Notes: a model not told the origin generated them from the letters alone. Positions 24,852-33,787 are shown, numbered from the stretch's first letter. The stretch: 33,787 bases of DNA from Ponticaulis sp. (GCA_002701295.1 NZUJ01000062.1:1-33787); one strand, 5' to 3'. A program made the numbers and translations.

Positions 24852-26624
24852 TTGAAAACCTTTTTTGCGTCGGTTCTCGGCGGATTTGTTGCGCTGATCC
24901 TTTTTCTAATACTCAGCTTTTTCATCATTGCTGGCGTGATCGGCTCAATCGCCTCTTCGGCTTCCGGAGACAGTAAAGCGCCCGATGCAATGGTGCTCCA
25001 GATCGATCTGCGCGACTCAATGTCTGACCAGCCAACCTCAGCAGGTATCGGGGTGTTTTTTGAATCACCCGCATTCGCTGACGCGCTGCTCAAACTGGAT
25101 GCAGCAGCGACCGACCCTCGTGTGAAAGGTGTTTTCATTCGCTCAAGCGATTTTGGAATTGGCAACTCGCGTGCCGAAGAATTGCGTCAGGCCCTCAAAA
25201 AGCTCCAATCTTCGGGAAAATTTGTGATCGCCCACACGCAAGGTTTCCTGATGGCCGGCCCGTCGGCTTTCCGCTCTATTTCCGCAGCGGACGAGATCTG
25301 GCTGCAGCCAGGTTCAGACATCATCCTTCCCGGCATGTCGTCTGAGACATTGTTCATGAAGGACCTGTTCGACGACCTCAAGATCTCAGCCGAGATCGAA
25401 CAGTTTTATGAGTATAAAAACGCGCCGAATTCTTACAAACAAAGTGATTATACTGAGCCGCACCGAGAGGCGATGACTGAACTTCTTTCAGACATCTGGA
25501 GCGCTTCGCTGGCCGATATCGCTGAAGATCGTCAGTTCAGCTCTGAATCCAGCCTCAGAACACTACTCGAATCAGGCCCCATCTCGCCAGAAACCGCGCT
25601 GTCTTCAGGGCTTGTCAGCCAACTCAGTTGGCCAGAAGAAGCACAGGATGCAGCGATTGAACGAGCTGGAGAAGGCGCAGAGTTTGTCAAAATCGCAGCC
25701 TATAAGCCGAAACAGAGCAATACATCTGCGCCAATCATCGCCATCGTTGGCGGAGAAGGCGGCATTGTCACAGGTGGCGCGAGCAACAATCCGTTTGCCA
25801 GCGATTCCATGTTCACCTCCGATACTGTATCAGCCGCTCTGCTCGAAGCAGGCGAAGACGAAAACGTCAAAGCCATTGTATTCCGGGTCGACAGCGGAGG
25901 CGGCTCCGCCATTGCATCTGATCAGATTTGGCGCGCTGTCCAGCGTGTTCGAGAAGAGCACAACAAGCCTGTCATCGTCAGCATGGGCACGGTTGCTGCG
26001 TCAGGCGGATTTTATGTCGCCGCAGGCGCGGACGCCATTCTTGCAAACCGCACGACGATCACAGGTTCAATTGGCGTATATGGCGGCAAATGGGCAGTGG
26101 CTGATGGTCTTCGTGAAATCGGCATCAATCCGAGCATTCTGACAGTTGGCGGCGAATTCGCCTCTGCCTTCTCTCTTGATAGCTTCACAGATGCACAACG
26201 TGAAAAACTGCACGAATCACTGGAGCGCACCTATGACCGCTTCATGGGAATCGTCGCAGACGGCAGAAACATGGATGAAAGCCGCGTGCGCGAACTGGCC
26301 CGCGGACGCGTCTGGAGCGGGGAAGATGCAGCAGAGCTCGGCCTGATTGACGGCGTCGGCGGTCTTATCGATGCGATAGAACTGGCTCGCGAATATGCCG
26401 GCCTGGATGAAAACGCCGCCATTCGCGCGCAGTTTTATCCGAAACCTCAATCTGTTGAAGAAGCGATCGCAGAACTCTTTGGTGCATCAGCCGAAACAGC
26501 AGAAGCGACCGCGCGCCTGAATGCACTCCTCAAAAACGAGCGTATTCAAGCTCTTATCGCGGAAACTCAAACCATCAACTCAAAAGAAATTCAAATGCGC
26601 TCAACGGTTTCCGTTCAGCCCTGA
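24852..26624 (+). CDS. sppA: Signal peptide peptidase SppA (67-kDa, two-domain type)
   Basis: SppA is a membrane-bound S49 peptidase that digests cleaved signal peptides. It has 590 residues, the long two-domain form found in E. coli. The N-terminal anchor is at about residues 4-30. The first S49 domain carries the catalytic Lys189 in YEYKNAPNSYK, and the second carries Ser384 in VAASGGFYVAAGAD, followed by TITGSIGVYGGKW. The distance of 195 residues between them matches the Lys/Ser spacing of E. coli SppA. Translation starts at TTG 24852 with GGAG at 24842-24845, 6 nt upstream; no suitable ATG precedes the membrane anchor. It is a single gene, with a palindrome 37 bp upstream. Confidence 0.95.
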   Translation: MKTFFASVLGGFVALILFLILSFFIIAGVIGSIASSASGDSKAPDAMVLQIDLRDSMSDQPTSAGIGVFFESPAFADALLKLDAAATDPRVKGVFIRSSDFGIGNSRAEELRQALKKLQSSGKFVIAHTQGFLMAGPSAFRSISAADEIWLQPGSDIILPGMSSETLFMKDLFDDLKISAEIEQFYEYKNAPNSYKQSDYTEPHREAMTELLSDIWSASLADIAEDRQFSSESSLRTLLESGPISPETALSSGLVSQLSWPEEAQDAAIERAGEGAEFVKIAAYKPKQSNTSAPIIAIVGGEGGIVTGGASNNPFASDSMFTSDTVSAALLEAGEDENVKAIVFRVDSGGGSAIASDQIWRAVQRVREEHNKPVIVSMGTVAASGGFYVAAGADAILANRTTITGSIGVYGGKWAVADGLREIGINPSILTVGGEFASAFSLDSFTDAQREKLHESLERTYDRFMGIVADGRNMDESRVRELARGRVWSGEDAAELGLIDGVGGLIDAIELAREYAGLDENAAIRAQFYPKPQSVEEAIAELFGASAETAEATARLNALLKNERIQALIAETQTINSKEIQMRSTVSVQP

Positions 26625-26647
26625 TCTATTGAAAACAAAACTCGTAG

Positions 26648-26680
26648 AGGCGTCGTCACAAAAGTGACGGCGCCTTTATT
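26648..26680 (+). terminator. Terminator of sppA, inside the 3' end of the convergent gene
   Basis: AGGCGTCGTCAC (26648-26659) pairs with GTGACGGCGCCT (26664-26675) with one G-T pair and an AAAA loop, followed by the T-rich TTTATT. It overlaps the stop codon region of the convergent gene that ends at 26656. Confidence 0.75.
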
Positions 26681-27630
26681 GTTTGAGGAAGAGGAAGCTT
26701 CCTGGCCCAGTCTTCAACAAAACCAATGGCATCAGCGTACTGATCAAAAAACGCTTTGCGCTCTGATTCCCTTTCGGCGGCGTCATACCCTTGCTCTGCG
26801 GCCTTCGAATTCTGTTCAAACACACCCGAATTCACCTGCTCGCGAATATCATCATCAGAGAGCCCAAGGTCGAGAAATGCGGATGCAGCAGTCAGTGTTT
26901 TGCCAGGATCTGCAAGGAATGCGTCACAATGGATCGCTGCGACCTTGCCTTTGGCGGATTGAGCTGCGGAATTCAATTGATCGCATTGAAGCCCCCAGAC
27001 AAAAGCCGCAATCTGTAAGTCGCTGAGCGTAAACAGGTCCCGATCAGACTGTGAATTCGGGAACTCGTGATCCAATCTGAAAATATTGAACAGACGACGG
27101 CCGAAACTGCGTCCTTCTTCACCCTTCTTCGCAATCGACAACAGAAAACTTCTCAAGTCCGAATGGATGATTACCGTTTTGCTGTCGGAATTCGCCAGAG
27201 CATCTTTAGCGATCCGGTTCGCCGTATTGGTCGGTTTGACCAGCACCCGCTCACCATAAGCAGCGCCATAGTCTGACAGCCGCTTTTCAACATGGCGAAG
27301 TACAGATGACTGACCTGCCCCCTGCCCCATGCGCTGAGCATTCGCCAGCTGCATGTAAATGTCCGGTTCTTTCAGGGCCAACACCTGTCCAGGCCGGTCA
27401 AGCGACCGCGCCAGCAGCGTAGAACAACAAAAAGCTGTGTGGAGAATGTAGCGGGTCGTGACTGGCGGTGCGCTCGCCGTGATCTGCGAGGATTTAACAG
27501 GCCGTCTTCCTGGAAAATCCCCAAATAGAAATGGGCGCTGCGAGAGCTCTTCGGCAGAGGCATCCGCAAAGAACAGCTCTGAATTTCGAACAGCTACGGG
27601 AAAAGGCTGGGAACTGGCACGTTGGGTCAT
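26656..27630 (-). CDS. Sulfotransferase-like P-loop protein
   Basis: This 324-residue cytoplasmic protein starts at ATG 27630. The open frame reaches further up to 27711, but it runs into the terminator of the upstream receptor gene, so the longer form is excluded. The segment YILHTAFCCSTLLARSL at about 63-79 resembles the 5'-PSB phosphate-binding loop (TGFCxSTLL type) of sulfotransferases that use PAPS. KTVIIHSDLRSFLLSI at about 148-163 would correspond to the 3'-phosphate-binding strand. The remaining sequence is not one I recognise. Substrate and even the donor are unproven. It ends inside the terminator of sppA. Confidence 0.72.
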   Translation of the reverse strand: MTQRASSQPFPVAVRNSELFFADASAEELSQRPFLFGDFPGRRPVKSSQITASAPPVTTRYILHTAFCCSTLLARSLDRPGQVLALKEPDIYMQLANAQRMGQGAGQSSVLRHVEKRLSDYGAAYGERVLVKPTNTANRIAKDALANSDSKTVIIHSDLRSFLLSIAKKGEEGRSFGRRLFNIFRLDHEFPNSQSDRDLFTLSDLQIAAFVWGLQCDQLNSAAQSAKGKVAAIHCDAFLADPGKTLTAASAFLDLGLSDDDIREQVNSGVFEQNSKAAEQGYDAAERESERKAFFDQYADAIGFVEDWARKLPLPQTIKAPSLL

Positions 27631-27667
27631 GCGGCAATCTAAACGCAAGTTCGAACGTGCTGAAAAC

Positions 27668-27697
27668 AAAAAAAAGGCGGGCCTGAGCCCGCCTTTT
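27668..27697 (-). terminator. Rho-independent terminator of the TonB-dependent receptor gene
   Basis: AAAAGGCGGGC (27672-27682) pairs with GCCCGCCTTTT (27687-27697) around a 4-nt loop. On the minus strand the stem is followed by eight T (complement of A at 27668-27675), 22 bp after the receptor stop. The plus-strand reading also has TTTT, but weaker. Confidence 0.93.
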
Positions 27698-27718
27698 CCA
27701 AATTTATCCAAACTGGAC

Positions 27719-30544
27719 TTAGTAAGTCAGTTTCACAGATGTGTAGATCGTACGACCGAAGAGGTCGTAAGTCGCAGGGTATGTGTTTGCCTGCTCTTGG
27801 TTGTCACCGATGAACTCTGGCTCTTCGTCCAGAAGGTTGTCGATGCCAAGCGTCCACTTCACGTTATCCGTGACCTGCCAAGAACCGTTCAGGTTGAAGT
27901 AAGACTTACCGTCAAGCTCTTCGACAGTGTAGGTGCTGTTGACGTCGTCATCAGACACTTCACCGATGTACTCCCAACGCAGCTGAGCTGTGTAAGCACC
28001 GCTAGACCAAGAGAAGGTCGTGTTATGCTTGTACTCTGGTGTTGGGTCGTCACAGAGAAGACCGAACTTGCCTGCACAAGAGTAAGCGCCTGGGTCGCCA
28101 GGGAAGGCTTCGAAGTCCCAGCTGTCAAGGAACAGAGCAGCGTAGTTCACACCAAACACACCTGGGATCGCGTCGAATTCGTGCTCGTAAGAGACAACAA
28201 CGTCAACACCAGAAGTCGACAGAGCACCAGCGTTTGCAAGGTTCGCGCTCACGAGAGCTTCACCAAGTGCCGAACGGTTGATCGCCTGACAGAAGATGTT
28301 GTTCGGATCTTGAGACGGGTTGTTGTTGTAACACTGGTTCATGATGCCACCGACACCACCAGCCAGAGACGTCACAAAGCCTGTGATTTCAATGTCATAG
28401 TAGTCGACAGAAGCAGACAGACCTGGGGCGAAACGCGGCTGAACAACAAAACCAACGGTCAGTGTTTCAGCTTCTTCCGGATCAAGGTCAGGGTTACCAC
28501 CGAACAGACCTTCAATCTGAGAGTTACGCTGCTGGAACGTACCAACGTTTGGAACACCTGTTGCTGTACAAAGTGCTGCAATGCCGTTTCCGACCGGGTC
28601 TGCAGTCGCAGAACATGGGTCAGTCGCACCTGGGAAGCCGTTAGACAGAGTTGAGAACAGCTCGCCTACGTTAGGTGCACGAACAGCCGTGTTGTAGAGT
28701 GCGCGGAAGCGGATGTCTTCAACCGGTGCGTATTCACCACCAATTTTGTAGGTCTCAGACTTGCCTGTCGTAGAGTAATCGGAAACGCGGTAAGCGCCTT
28801 CAACAGCCAGGATGTCAGCGAATGGCATGTCAGCCAGGATCGGAACATAGACCTCTGCAAAGACGTCATAAACGTCGAAGCCACCAGCAAGTGGAGGAGC
28901 AGAGTTGAAGCCGAGCAGGTTACCTGTACCGAGGTTGTCGTCCGGACGGAAGTCGAAAGACTCTTCACGGTACTCAGCACCGAGCGCCCAGCCAATGCCG
29001 CCACCAGGAAGTGAGAAGAAGCTCTCTGTGTCGCCGTTGATAGACGCACCGAACACAGTCTGGTTGTACTCAGACTTAGAGTTCAGACCTGCAGAAACGT
29101 ATGCCGCTGCAGCGTCAGAAATATCTCCTTGACCCCAGATATCCATTGGCACACAGCCGCCGGACTGATCAACGCAGACTACGTTGCCGTTGCCATCGTC
29201 TGTTGTGTTCACGGCCTGAAGGAAACGGCCGAGTGAGATGTCACCCGTCAGGTCATTGTTGTCCTGAGTACGGCCAGTCTGGAAGAAGACGTCATAGCCG
29301 AGGCCTGGACCGAATTCACCGCGAAGACCTGTCTGGATCTGGAACGCGAAGAAATCGTCGTGAGATTCACGAGCGCCGGTTTCAACCATACGACGACCAA
29401 TGAACGGATAAACTTCACCGTCAATTGCGTCACCGTAAGCACCGTCGATAGATGCCAGAACAGAGCGCTGCTCAGGCGTAAAGAACGGGCTGTCAGTCTG
29501 AACCGTCACAGTTGTGAAGGCAGGTGTTGGAGCCAGCTGCTGTGGAACCTGGTTGAAGGCGCCAGTGAAGCGAGCATAAGCTTCGATTTCAGGAGTGATT
29601 TCGTAACGAGCAATCGTCGTCGTGTTGAAACGCTCTTGCGGAAGCTGCAGGTAGTTGACAGGAGCGTAGTTGTAACGGTCGCTGTTTGCACCAGAGTTCA
29701 CCCATGGACGAACCTGGCCAGGAGCGTTGTTGTCAAAGATCGCCTGACCAGTAGATCCGTCAGGGAAAGTGAACGTGTCAAACGCGTGACCGGCAGGCAC
29801 ACCTGAAGAACCACCTGGCTCAAGAGTAGAACCGGCGTCGCCAAGTGCGAAAGTCGAGAAGTCACGGTCGCCCTGGAAGAGCGCTTTACGGTTTGTGTAA
29901 CCGATGTTCATGGTCACGTTACCGCGGCCATCATCAAAGTTAGAACCGATTGTCAGGTCAGCAGAGTAGTACTCAGCATCGCCATATTCGAGCGTAGACT
30001 CGTAACCGAGTGTTGCTTCGAGACCTTCGAAGTCGTCTTTCAGGATGAAGTTCACAACACCTGCAACAGCGTCAGAACCGTAAACAGCCGAAGCACCACC
30101 AGTGATGACTTCCACACGCTCTACAAGCGCAGGAGGAATATTGTTCAGGTCGACAACGCCGCCGGCAGTCGTTGGAACAAAGCGCTTGCCGTCGATCAGA
30201 ACGAGCGTACGGTTAGAACCCAGACCACGAAGGTTGGCAGTTGCGTAACCACCACCTGGGTTGTTTGACGTTTTGTCGAAACCCGGAATGGCTTGTGGCA
30301 GAGAGTTGAGGACATCCTCAGTGTTGACAGAACCCGTCAGCTCGAAAGCTTCAGCATCAATTGTGGCAATCGGGCTGTTCGCGACGAAGTCAGCTTTCTG
30401 AATACGGGAACCGGTGACGAACACCGTGCCCTGAACTGCTTCGCCTTCTTCCTGTGCGACTGCTGGCAGTGCAACAGCACTTGCCATCGCGCCTGCGAAG
30501 ACAGACGTCGCCAGAAGGCGATTTTTAAAGATATTCGTGTTCAC
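27719..30544 (-). CDS. TonB-dependent outer-membrane receptor
   Basis: This is an energy-dependent outer-membrane importer of 941 residues. I chose GTG 30544 because GGAGG lies 7 nt upstream and a signal peptide follows (ATSVFAGAMASAVALPAVAQ); the frame is open up to 30655. The probable TonB-box region is EAVQGTVFVTGSR just after cleavage. The plug domain (about 45-165) has ATANLRGLGSNRTLVLIDGKR and VITGGASAVYGSDAVAGVVNFI. The rest is the beta-barrel, ending in an aromatic terminus GRTIYTSVKLTY. It is the kind of receptor abundant in Caulobacterales for sugars, peptides or metals; the substrate is unknown. It is a single-gene unit. A TTGACG at 30666-30661 (minus strand) is a possible -35 without a good -10. 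No GTTAT-N3-ATAAC copy is present in its control region. Confidence 0.96.
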   Translation of the reverse strand: MNTNIFKNRLLATSVFAGAMASAVALPAVAQEEGEAVQGTVFVTGSRIQKADFVANSPIATIDAEAFELTGSVNTEDVLNSLPQAIPGFDKTSNNPGGGYATANLRGLGSNRTLVLIDGKRFVPTTAGGVVDLNNIPPALVERVEVITGGASAVYGSDAVAGVVNFILKDDFEGLEATLGYESTLEYGDAEYYSADLTIGSNFDDGRGNVTMNIGYTNRKALFQGDRDFSTFALGDAGSTLEPGGSSGVPAGHAFDTFTFPDGSTGQAIFDNNAPGQVRPWVNSGANSDRYNYAPVNYLQLPQERFNTTTIARYEITPEIEAYARFTGAFNQVPQQLAPTPAFTTVTVQTDSPFFTPEQRSVLASIDGAYGDAIDGEVYPFIGRRMVETGARESHDDFFAFQIQTGLRGEFGPGLGYDVFFQTGRTQDNNDLTGDISLGRFLQAVNTTDDGNGNVVCVDQSGGCVPMDIWGQGDISDAAAAYVSAGLNSKSEYNQTVFGASINGDTESFFSLPGGGIGWALGAEYREESFDFRPDDNLGTGNLLGFNSAPPLAGGFDVYDVFAEVYVPILADMPFADILAVEGAYRVSDYSTTGKSETYKIGGEYAPVEDIRFRALYNTAVRAPNVGELFSTLSNGFPGATDPCSATADPVGNGIAALCTATGVPNVGTFQQRNSQIEGLFGGNPDLDPEEAETLTVGFVVQPRFAPGLSASVDYYDIEITGFVTSLAGGVGGIMNQCYNNNPSQDPNNIFCQAINRSALGEALVSANLANAGALSTSGVDVVVSYEHEFDAIPGVFGVNYAALFLDSWDFEAFPGDPGAYSCAGKFGLLCDDPTPEYKHNTTFSWSSGAYTAQLRWEYIGEVSDDDVNSTYTVEELDGKSYFNLNGSWQVTDNVKWTLGIDNLLDEEPEFIGDNQEQANTYPATYDLFGRTIYTSVKLTY

Positions 30545-30717
30545 GTTTGAACCTCCAGTAAAAACTAGCACTTCAAACCGGCAAAATATTCTCCGGAAAA
30601 AGCGTCGCCGGATCCCCAGTATCCGACATGGAGGGCAAGCTACGGGGGGTGTCACAGACCCGTCAATGCTAAGTTACAAATGCGTCATACAATGATTAAA
30701 ACTGTGGCAGAAAGGTC

Positions 30718-31824
30718 TCAGTTTTGTGACGCTCCACCAAGTATTGGCGAGGTATCCGCGACTCCCAGCACAAGCGTGGCGATGACAAGCAGGAGCAAGA
30801 CCACGTTCAGGGACGACATGATCATGAATGTGCGGAAAACAGACAGGAACCGCCCCGAATCATAAACCACCCTCAACATCCGATAGAGATAGACTGGCGG
30901 AGCCAACATGAGAACGATAACAAACCACACCTGACCGAGCCATAAAAACACCAGCCCGACCCCCAGCAAAATGTAGAGCCAGCTTTGGAAATGCATGGCT
31001 GTAATGATGTGGTCGTAGACATATGCCCTCTTCGAAAACGGGTATGATAGCGTCAGAAGAAAAACCAGTACTGGGAGGCAAATCAGGGCAAGACGTGGCG
31101 CCCAACTCTGAATTGACGCAAAAAGCATCCCCTGGTTTTCATACGCATCAGCGAGCCGATGGCCGACCATTCGCATGAATTCACAGGACCCTGATTCTTG
31201 CTCTTCCGGTTCATCGCACGCGCTCTCATCAATCGCCGCGCGATTGATACGACCATCCTCCAGGAAGAACCGCTTCACATTCTCCTGAGACTGTTTCAGC
31301 AGAGCTTCAGCCTCTGGGTCCAGCGGCTCATCATCTGACCGATTAAGGTCCTGGATGACCAGCGGCACACCATTTCCGGCCCCCTCTGCAGTGGTGTTGT
31401 CCAGCGTTATCCCATCAACTGCAGGATTGGCATACCAGTGAAACCAGCCTTGTGAGTCGCCAAAGGCGAAAAGCCCCAGAAAATAGAGGAAGCTGGTCAG
31501 TAGAAAGAGCCGAAACGGCGGAACAAAACGTTGGCGTTTGCCGTCGAGATAGGTCCGCGTCACCCGGCCCGGTCTGAAAATGAGCGCTGGCAATGTGCGC
31601 ATAGCCCGGCCATCGAGCGCAAAGAAGTCACCCACCATTTCAGAGAACAAATGCCAGACGGGCCGGTGAAAACTCTGAGCCAGCTGGCCGCAATGACCGC
31701 AATAGCGACGATTGACGATCGTCCCGCAGTTGCGACAAGCCGTGCCGGCATTCTCATATTCGCCTTCTGGCGAGCTGAGCCCGCCAGCTGACGCCAGAGC
31801 ACCGGTTTCTAGTTCATCTGACAC
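30718..31824 (-). CDS. DUF3667-family membrane protein with N-terminal zinc ribbon
   Basis: This 368-residue protein has unknown function. I chose GTG 31824 because GGGGGGA ends 6 nt upstream; TTG 31830 is the alternative. An N-terminal zinc ribbon (about 28-48, CRNCGTIVNRRYCGHCGQ with four Cys) is followed by HRPVWHLFSEMVGDFFALDGRAMRTLPALIFRPGRVTRTYLDGKRQRFV, split here as HRPVWHLFSEMVGDFF plus ALDGRAMRTLPALI, which is the hallmark of DUF3667. Then come a membrane helix (about 103-122), a soluble acidic region and four more helices toward the C-terminus (about 240-368). It is on the same strand as the peptide-binding protein, 47 bp downstream of it. Confidence 0.9.
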   Translation of the reverse strand: MSDELETGALASAGGLSSPEGEYENAGTACRNCGTIVNRRYCGHCGQLAQSFHRPVWHLFSEMVGDFFALDGRAMRTLPALIFRPGRVTRTYLDGKRQRFVPPFRLFLLTSFLYFLGLFAFGDSQGWFHWYANPAVDGITLDNTTAEGAGNGVPLVIQDLNRSDDEPLDPEAEALLKQSQENVKRFFLEDGRINRAAIDESACDEPEEQESGSCEFMRMVGHRLADAYENQGMLFASIQSWAPRLALICLPVLVFLLTLSYPFSKRAYVYDHIITAMHFQSWLYILLGVGLVFLWLGQVWFVIVLMLAPPVYLYRMLRVVYDSGRFLSVFRTFMIMSSLNVVLLLLVIATLVLGVADTSPILGGASQN

Positions 31825-31871
31825 GCCCAATCCCCCCGAGAGACCCTACGATGCAGTGAGTTTAACGCTGA

Positions 31872-33473
31872 TTATTCTTCGCGACAAATATAGCGAGAAC
31901 GGTGCACATCATCAGCATTGTCAGCAAAGCCGGACAGAGTAGGGTCGACAAGGTTCTTGGAAACCGCAAACCACATTGGGATAACAGCCATATCGTCGAG
32001 CATGGTCTGTTCAGCCTCCCGCAGCAATTCAGCGCGCTGTTCAAGATCGCGTTCCTGATCCGACTGGGCCATCAGATCATCATATTCCGGGCTGTCATAA
32101 TTGCCGTAATTCATGACGCCTGTTTTTGATTCCAGAAGATAGAGAAAGTTTTTCGGATCGTTGAAGTCAGCAACCCACGCGCCGTCACCAATCTCGAAGT
32201 CACCCTGACGCAGCAACGCGTATTGAACCTGAGTTTCTTTCTGAAGGATTTCTGGCTGAACCCAGTCAGCAATCTCTGCCCAGCTCGACTGAACAGCCGG
32301 CGCAACGCGCGGATTATCATCGGTTGACCGATACGTGTATTCGAACCGAAGCGGATTGTCCGGCCCATAGCCAGCCTCTTCCAGGAGTTTGCGTGCTTCT
32401 TCCTGACGTTGCTCGAGGGGCCAGTCCGCCCAATAGACTTCGGCGCCACCATTATAATTCGCTGTGCCCGGAGGCACGAAGGAATAAGCAGGCTGATAAC
32501 CGGCAGTCAGTACCTCATTGACCATGAAGTCCCGGTCAATTGCCATAGCCAGTGCATTGCGAACGCCTGGGTCCTTGAACTTATCGAGGTCCATATTGAT
32601 CGAGAAATACGTCAGCTGAAGCGTAGGTGCAGTGCGCACCCAGCCCGGAAAGCGTTCTTTCAGCTCTTCGGTTTTCTGCCCGTCAAACGCGTTATTAATG
32701 TCGATGCGGCCCGTTTGGATGAAGCGCTCAATGGCGTCCAGGTCATCATACGGATAATAGATGACTTCCTTGAAACACAGGTTTTCCGCGCCTTCAAATT
32801 CAGGGTTTGCGACCGATCGGATGTAATCACCGGTCCGGAACTGGAGAAGCTTGTAAGGCCCGTTGACGACAATGTTCTCCGGATCAGTCCAGTCATCGCC
32901 AAACTCTTCAACCACATGCATCGGCACAGGAAAGCTCGTATAGTGCTTCAAAATACCCGGCAAATACGGCGCAGGATAATTCAGCTGAATTTCAAGCGTC
33001 TTGTCGTCGATGGCACGCACGCCAAGCGCGTCGGCGTCAACCTCGCCATTGTAGAACTCTTCTGCATTCTTGATCAGGAACAGCATGGAGGCGTATTGCG
33101 ATGCGGTGGCCGGTGTCAGGATGCGACGGAAAGCATACTGGAAGTCTTCAGCCGTGACGGGCTGGCCATCAGACCAGTTCGCGTCCTTCAGCGTAAAGGT
33201 CCAGGTCAGTGCATCGTCACTGATCTCATAGCTATCGGCCATACCCAGAACTGGTGTCGCATCTTCGCCATCGGTAAACAGACCGATGAACATGTCGCCA
33301 ATCACGATGTTTTCCCACTGTGAAGATACTTTGTGCGGATCGACCGAGTCTGGATTTGCCGAAATACCCCGGCGAAGCGCGTCTGTGCTGCTCTCGTTTC
33401 CGCCTCCACAAGCTGTAAGTGCCAGGCCTGCGGCCAGAATGAGTGGAGTCAACATGCCTGTTTTGATTTGCAT
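31872..33473 (-). CDS. Peptide/oligopeptide ABC transporter substrate-binding lipoprotein (OppA-like, SBP family 5)
   Basis: This 533-residue lipoprotein binds peptides, probably for import or signalling. I chose ATG 33473; the frame is open to TTG 33503. A lipobox (LTAC, Cys about 22) is followed by GGGNESST. Family marks are DSVDPHKVSSQWENIVIGDMF, LTWTFTLKDANWSDGQPVTAEDFQYAF (shown here as LTWTFTLKDANWSDG and QPVTAEDFQYAF) and VRNALAMAIDRDFMVNEVL. There is no ABC permease or ATPase nearby on this strand, so the rest of the transporter is elsewhere or the protein acts alone. It is divergent from the fragment at 33577 with a 103-bp gap. Confidence 0.94.
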   Translation of the reverse strand: MQIKTGMLTPLILAAGLALTACGGGNESSTDALRRGISANPDSVDPHKVSSQWENIVIGDMFIGLFTDGEDATPVLGMADSYEISDDALTWTFTLKDANWSDGQPVTAEDFQYAFRRILTPATASQYASMLFLIKNAEEFYNGEVDADALGVRAIDDKTLEIQLNYPAPYLPGILKHYTSFPVPMHVVEEFGDDWTDPENIVVNGPYKLLQFRTGDYIRSVANPEFEGAENLCFKEVIYYPYDDLDAIERFIQTGRIDINNAFDGQKTEELKERFPGWVRTAPTLQLTYFSINMDLDKFKDPGVRNALAMAIDRDFMVNEVLTAGYQPAYSFVPPGTANYNGGAEVYWADWPLEQRQEEARKLLEEAGYGPDNPLRFEYTYRSTDDNPRVAPAVQSSWAEIADWVQPEILQKETQVQYALLRQGDFEIGDGAWVADFNDPKNFLYLLESKTGVMNYGNYDSPEYDDLMAQSDQERDLEQRAELLREAEQTMLDDMAVIPMWFAVSKNLVDPTLSGFADNADDVHRSRYICREE

Positions 33474-33576
33474 GGGTCGATTTGGTCCTGTGACTGAATA
33501 CAATGGATTGGAGATTGGAGCGCGGGCGGATACAGTTCAAGCAGGAACTACACACTCAACCGTTTTACGAGTCAAA

Positions 33577-33787
33577 ATGATAAGATATACATGTTTAGCT
33601 GGCGTTGGCGTCTTCGTTTCGCTGAGTTTTCAGTCAGTCGCACAAACACAATCACCTCTCGATGCGCTTTACGCCTGTTCGGAAATCGAATCCGACTCAG
33701 AGCGACTCGCTTGCTATGATGGCGCGGTCGGACGTACGAAAGAAGCCGAAACTGCAGGTGAGTTTCGAACCATCACGCGCCAGGAAG
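33577..33787 (+). CDS. Start of a small exported protein, cut by the window end
   Basis: Seventy codons are visible from ATG 33577 and the frame stays open to the window end. The signal peptide (about 23 residues, MIRYTCLAGVGVFVSL then QSVAQ) is followed by a mature start SPLDALYACSEIESDSERLACYD, given here as SPLDALYACSE and IESDSERLACYD. This Cys-x(14)-Cys pattern near the N-terminus, with an acidic helix, occurs in several families of small alphaproteobacterial periplasmic proteins. I do not recognise the function. It is divergent from the peptide-binding protein gene; the ribosome-binding site is weak. Confidence 0.75.
   Translation, partial: MIRYTCLAGVGVFVSLSFQSVAQTQSPLDALYACSEIESDSERLACYDGAVGRTKEAETAGEFRTITRQE

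Noticed and set aside
27458-28654. Open frame of 398 codons on the plus strand
   Set aside because: It crosses the receptor terminator and is antisense to the sulfotransferase-like and receptor genes; its sequence has no recognisable domain.
32409-33323. Open frame of 304 codons on the plus strand
   Set aside because: It is antisense to the peptide-binding lipoprotein, which has strong family motifs.

Overview
The window looks like core chromosome of an alphaproteobacterium of the Caulobacterales/Hyphomonadaceae type. This rests on the ilvB-ilvN-ilvC order behind a leader peptide, the DUF4169 and DUF3667 genes, a large TonB-dependent receptor, a DUF3450/MotA-ExbB/ExbD/TonB/TPR gene cluster and moderate GC with frequent TTG/GTG starts. 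The genus is an inference. I see no insertion sequence, phage, integrase, rRNA or CRISPR array.

Positions 1-6700: the 3' part of an HtrA/Deg periplasmic protease, convergent serB, divergent miaA, then the branched-chain amino acid block ilvB-ilvN-ilvC. The ilv block starts with a complete-looking attenuator: a 16-residue leader peptide with a Leu-Val-Val-Leu-Val run, a mutually exclusive stem, and a Rho-independent terminator before ilvB. A strong terminator closes ilvC.

Positions 6700-17450: single genes and short pairs. These are two small exported DUF3617-like proteins, an EamA/DMT transporter, a short-chain dehydrogenase with a DUF4169 protein, a Thr/Ser-rich exported protein, an Old Yellow Enzyme-type oxidoreductase, a sugar C-methyltransferase-like protein, msrB, a small exported TonB C-terminal-domain protein and a prolyl-oligopeptidase-family lipoprotein. 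Several gene pairs converge with overlapping or nearly touching stops.

Positions 17450-24140 (minus strand): an eight-gene operon, in order of transcription DUF3450 - TtpC-like MotA/TolQ/ExbB protein - ExbB - ExbD - ExbD - TonB - second TonB - TPR protein. It resembles the TonB2/TtpC energy-transduction systems known from Vibrio, but with duplicated ExbD and TonB. Three copies of a 13-bp palindrome GTTAT-N3-ATAAC lie in it: one overlapping a TATAAT about 290 bp upstream of the first gene, and two facing each other in the unusually wide gap between the two tonB genes. One is a perfect match, and two are one-mismatch matches, to the core GTTATA-N-TATAAC bound by the zinc repressor Zur. A zinc-controlled TonB operon is the most interesting hypothesis here.

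Positions 24580-33787: tRNA-Gln(TTG), sppA, a sulfotransferase-like protein, a large TonB-dependent receptor (a plausible client of the TonB operon), a DUF3667 membrane protein, a peptide-type ABC substrate-binding lipoprotein and the start of a small exported protein cut by the window end.
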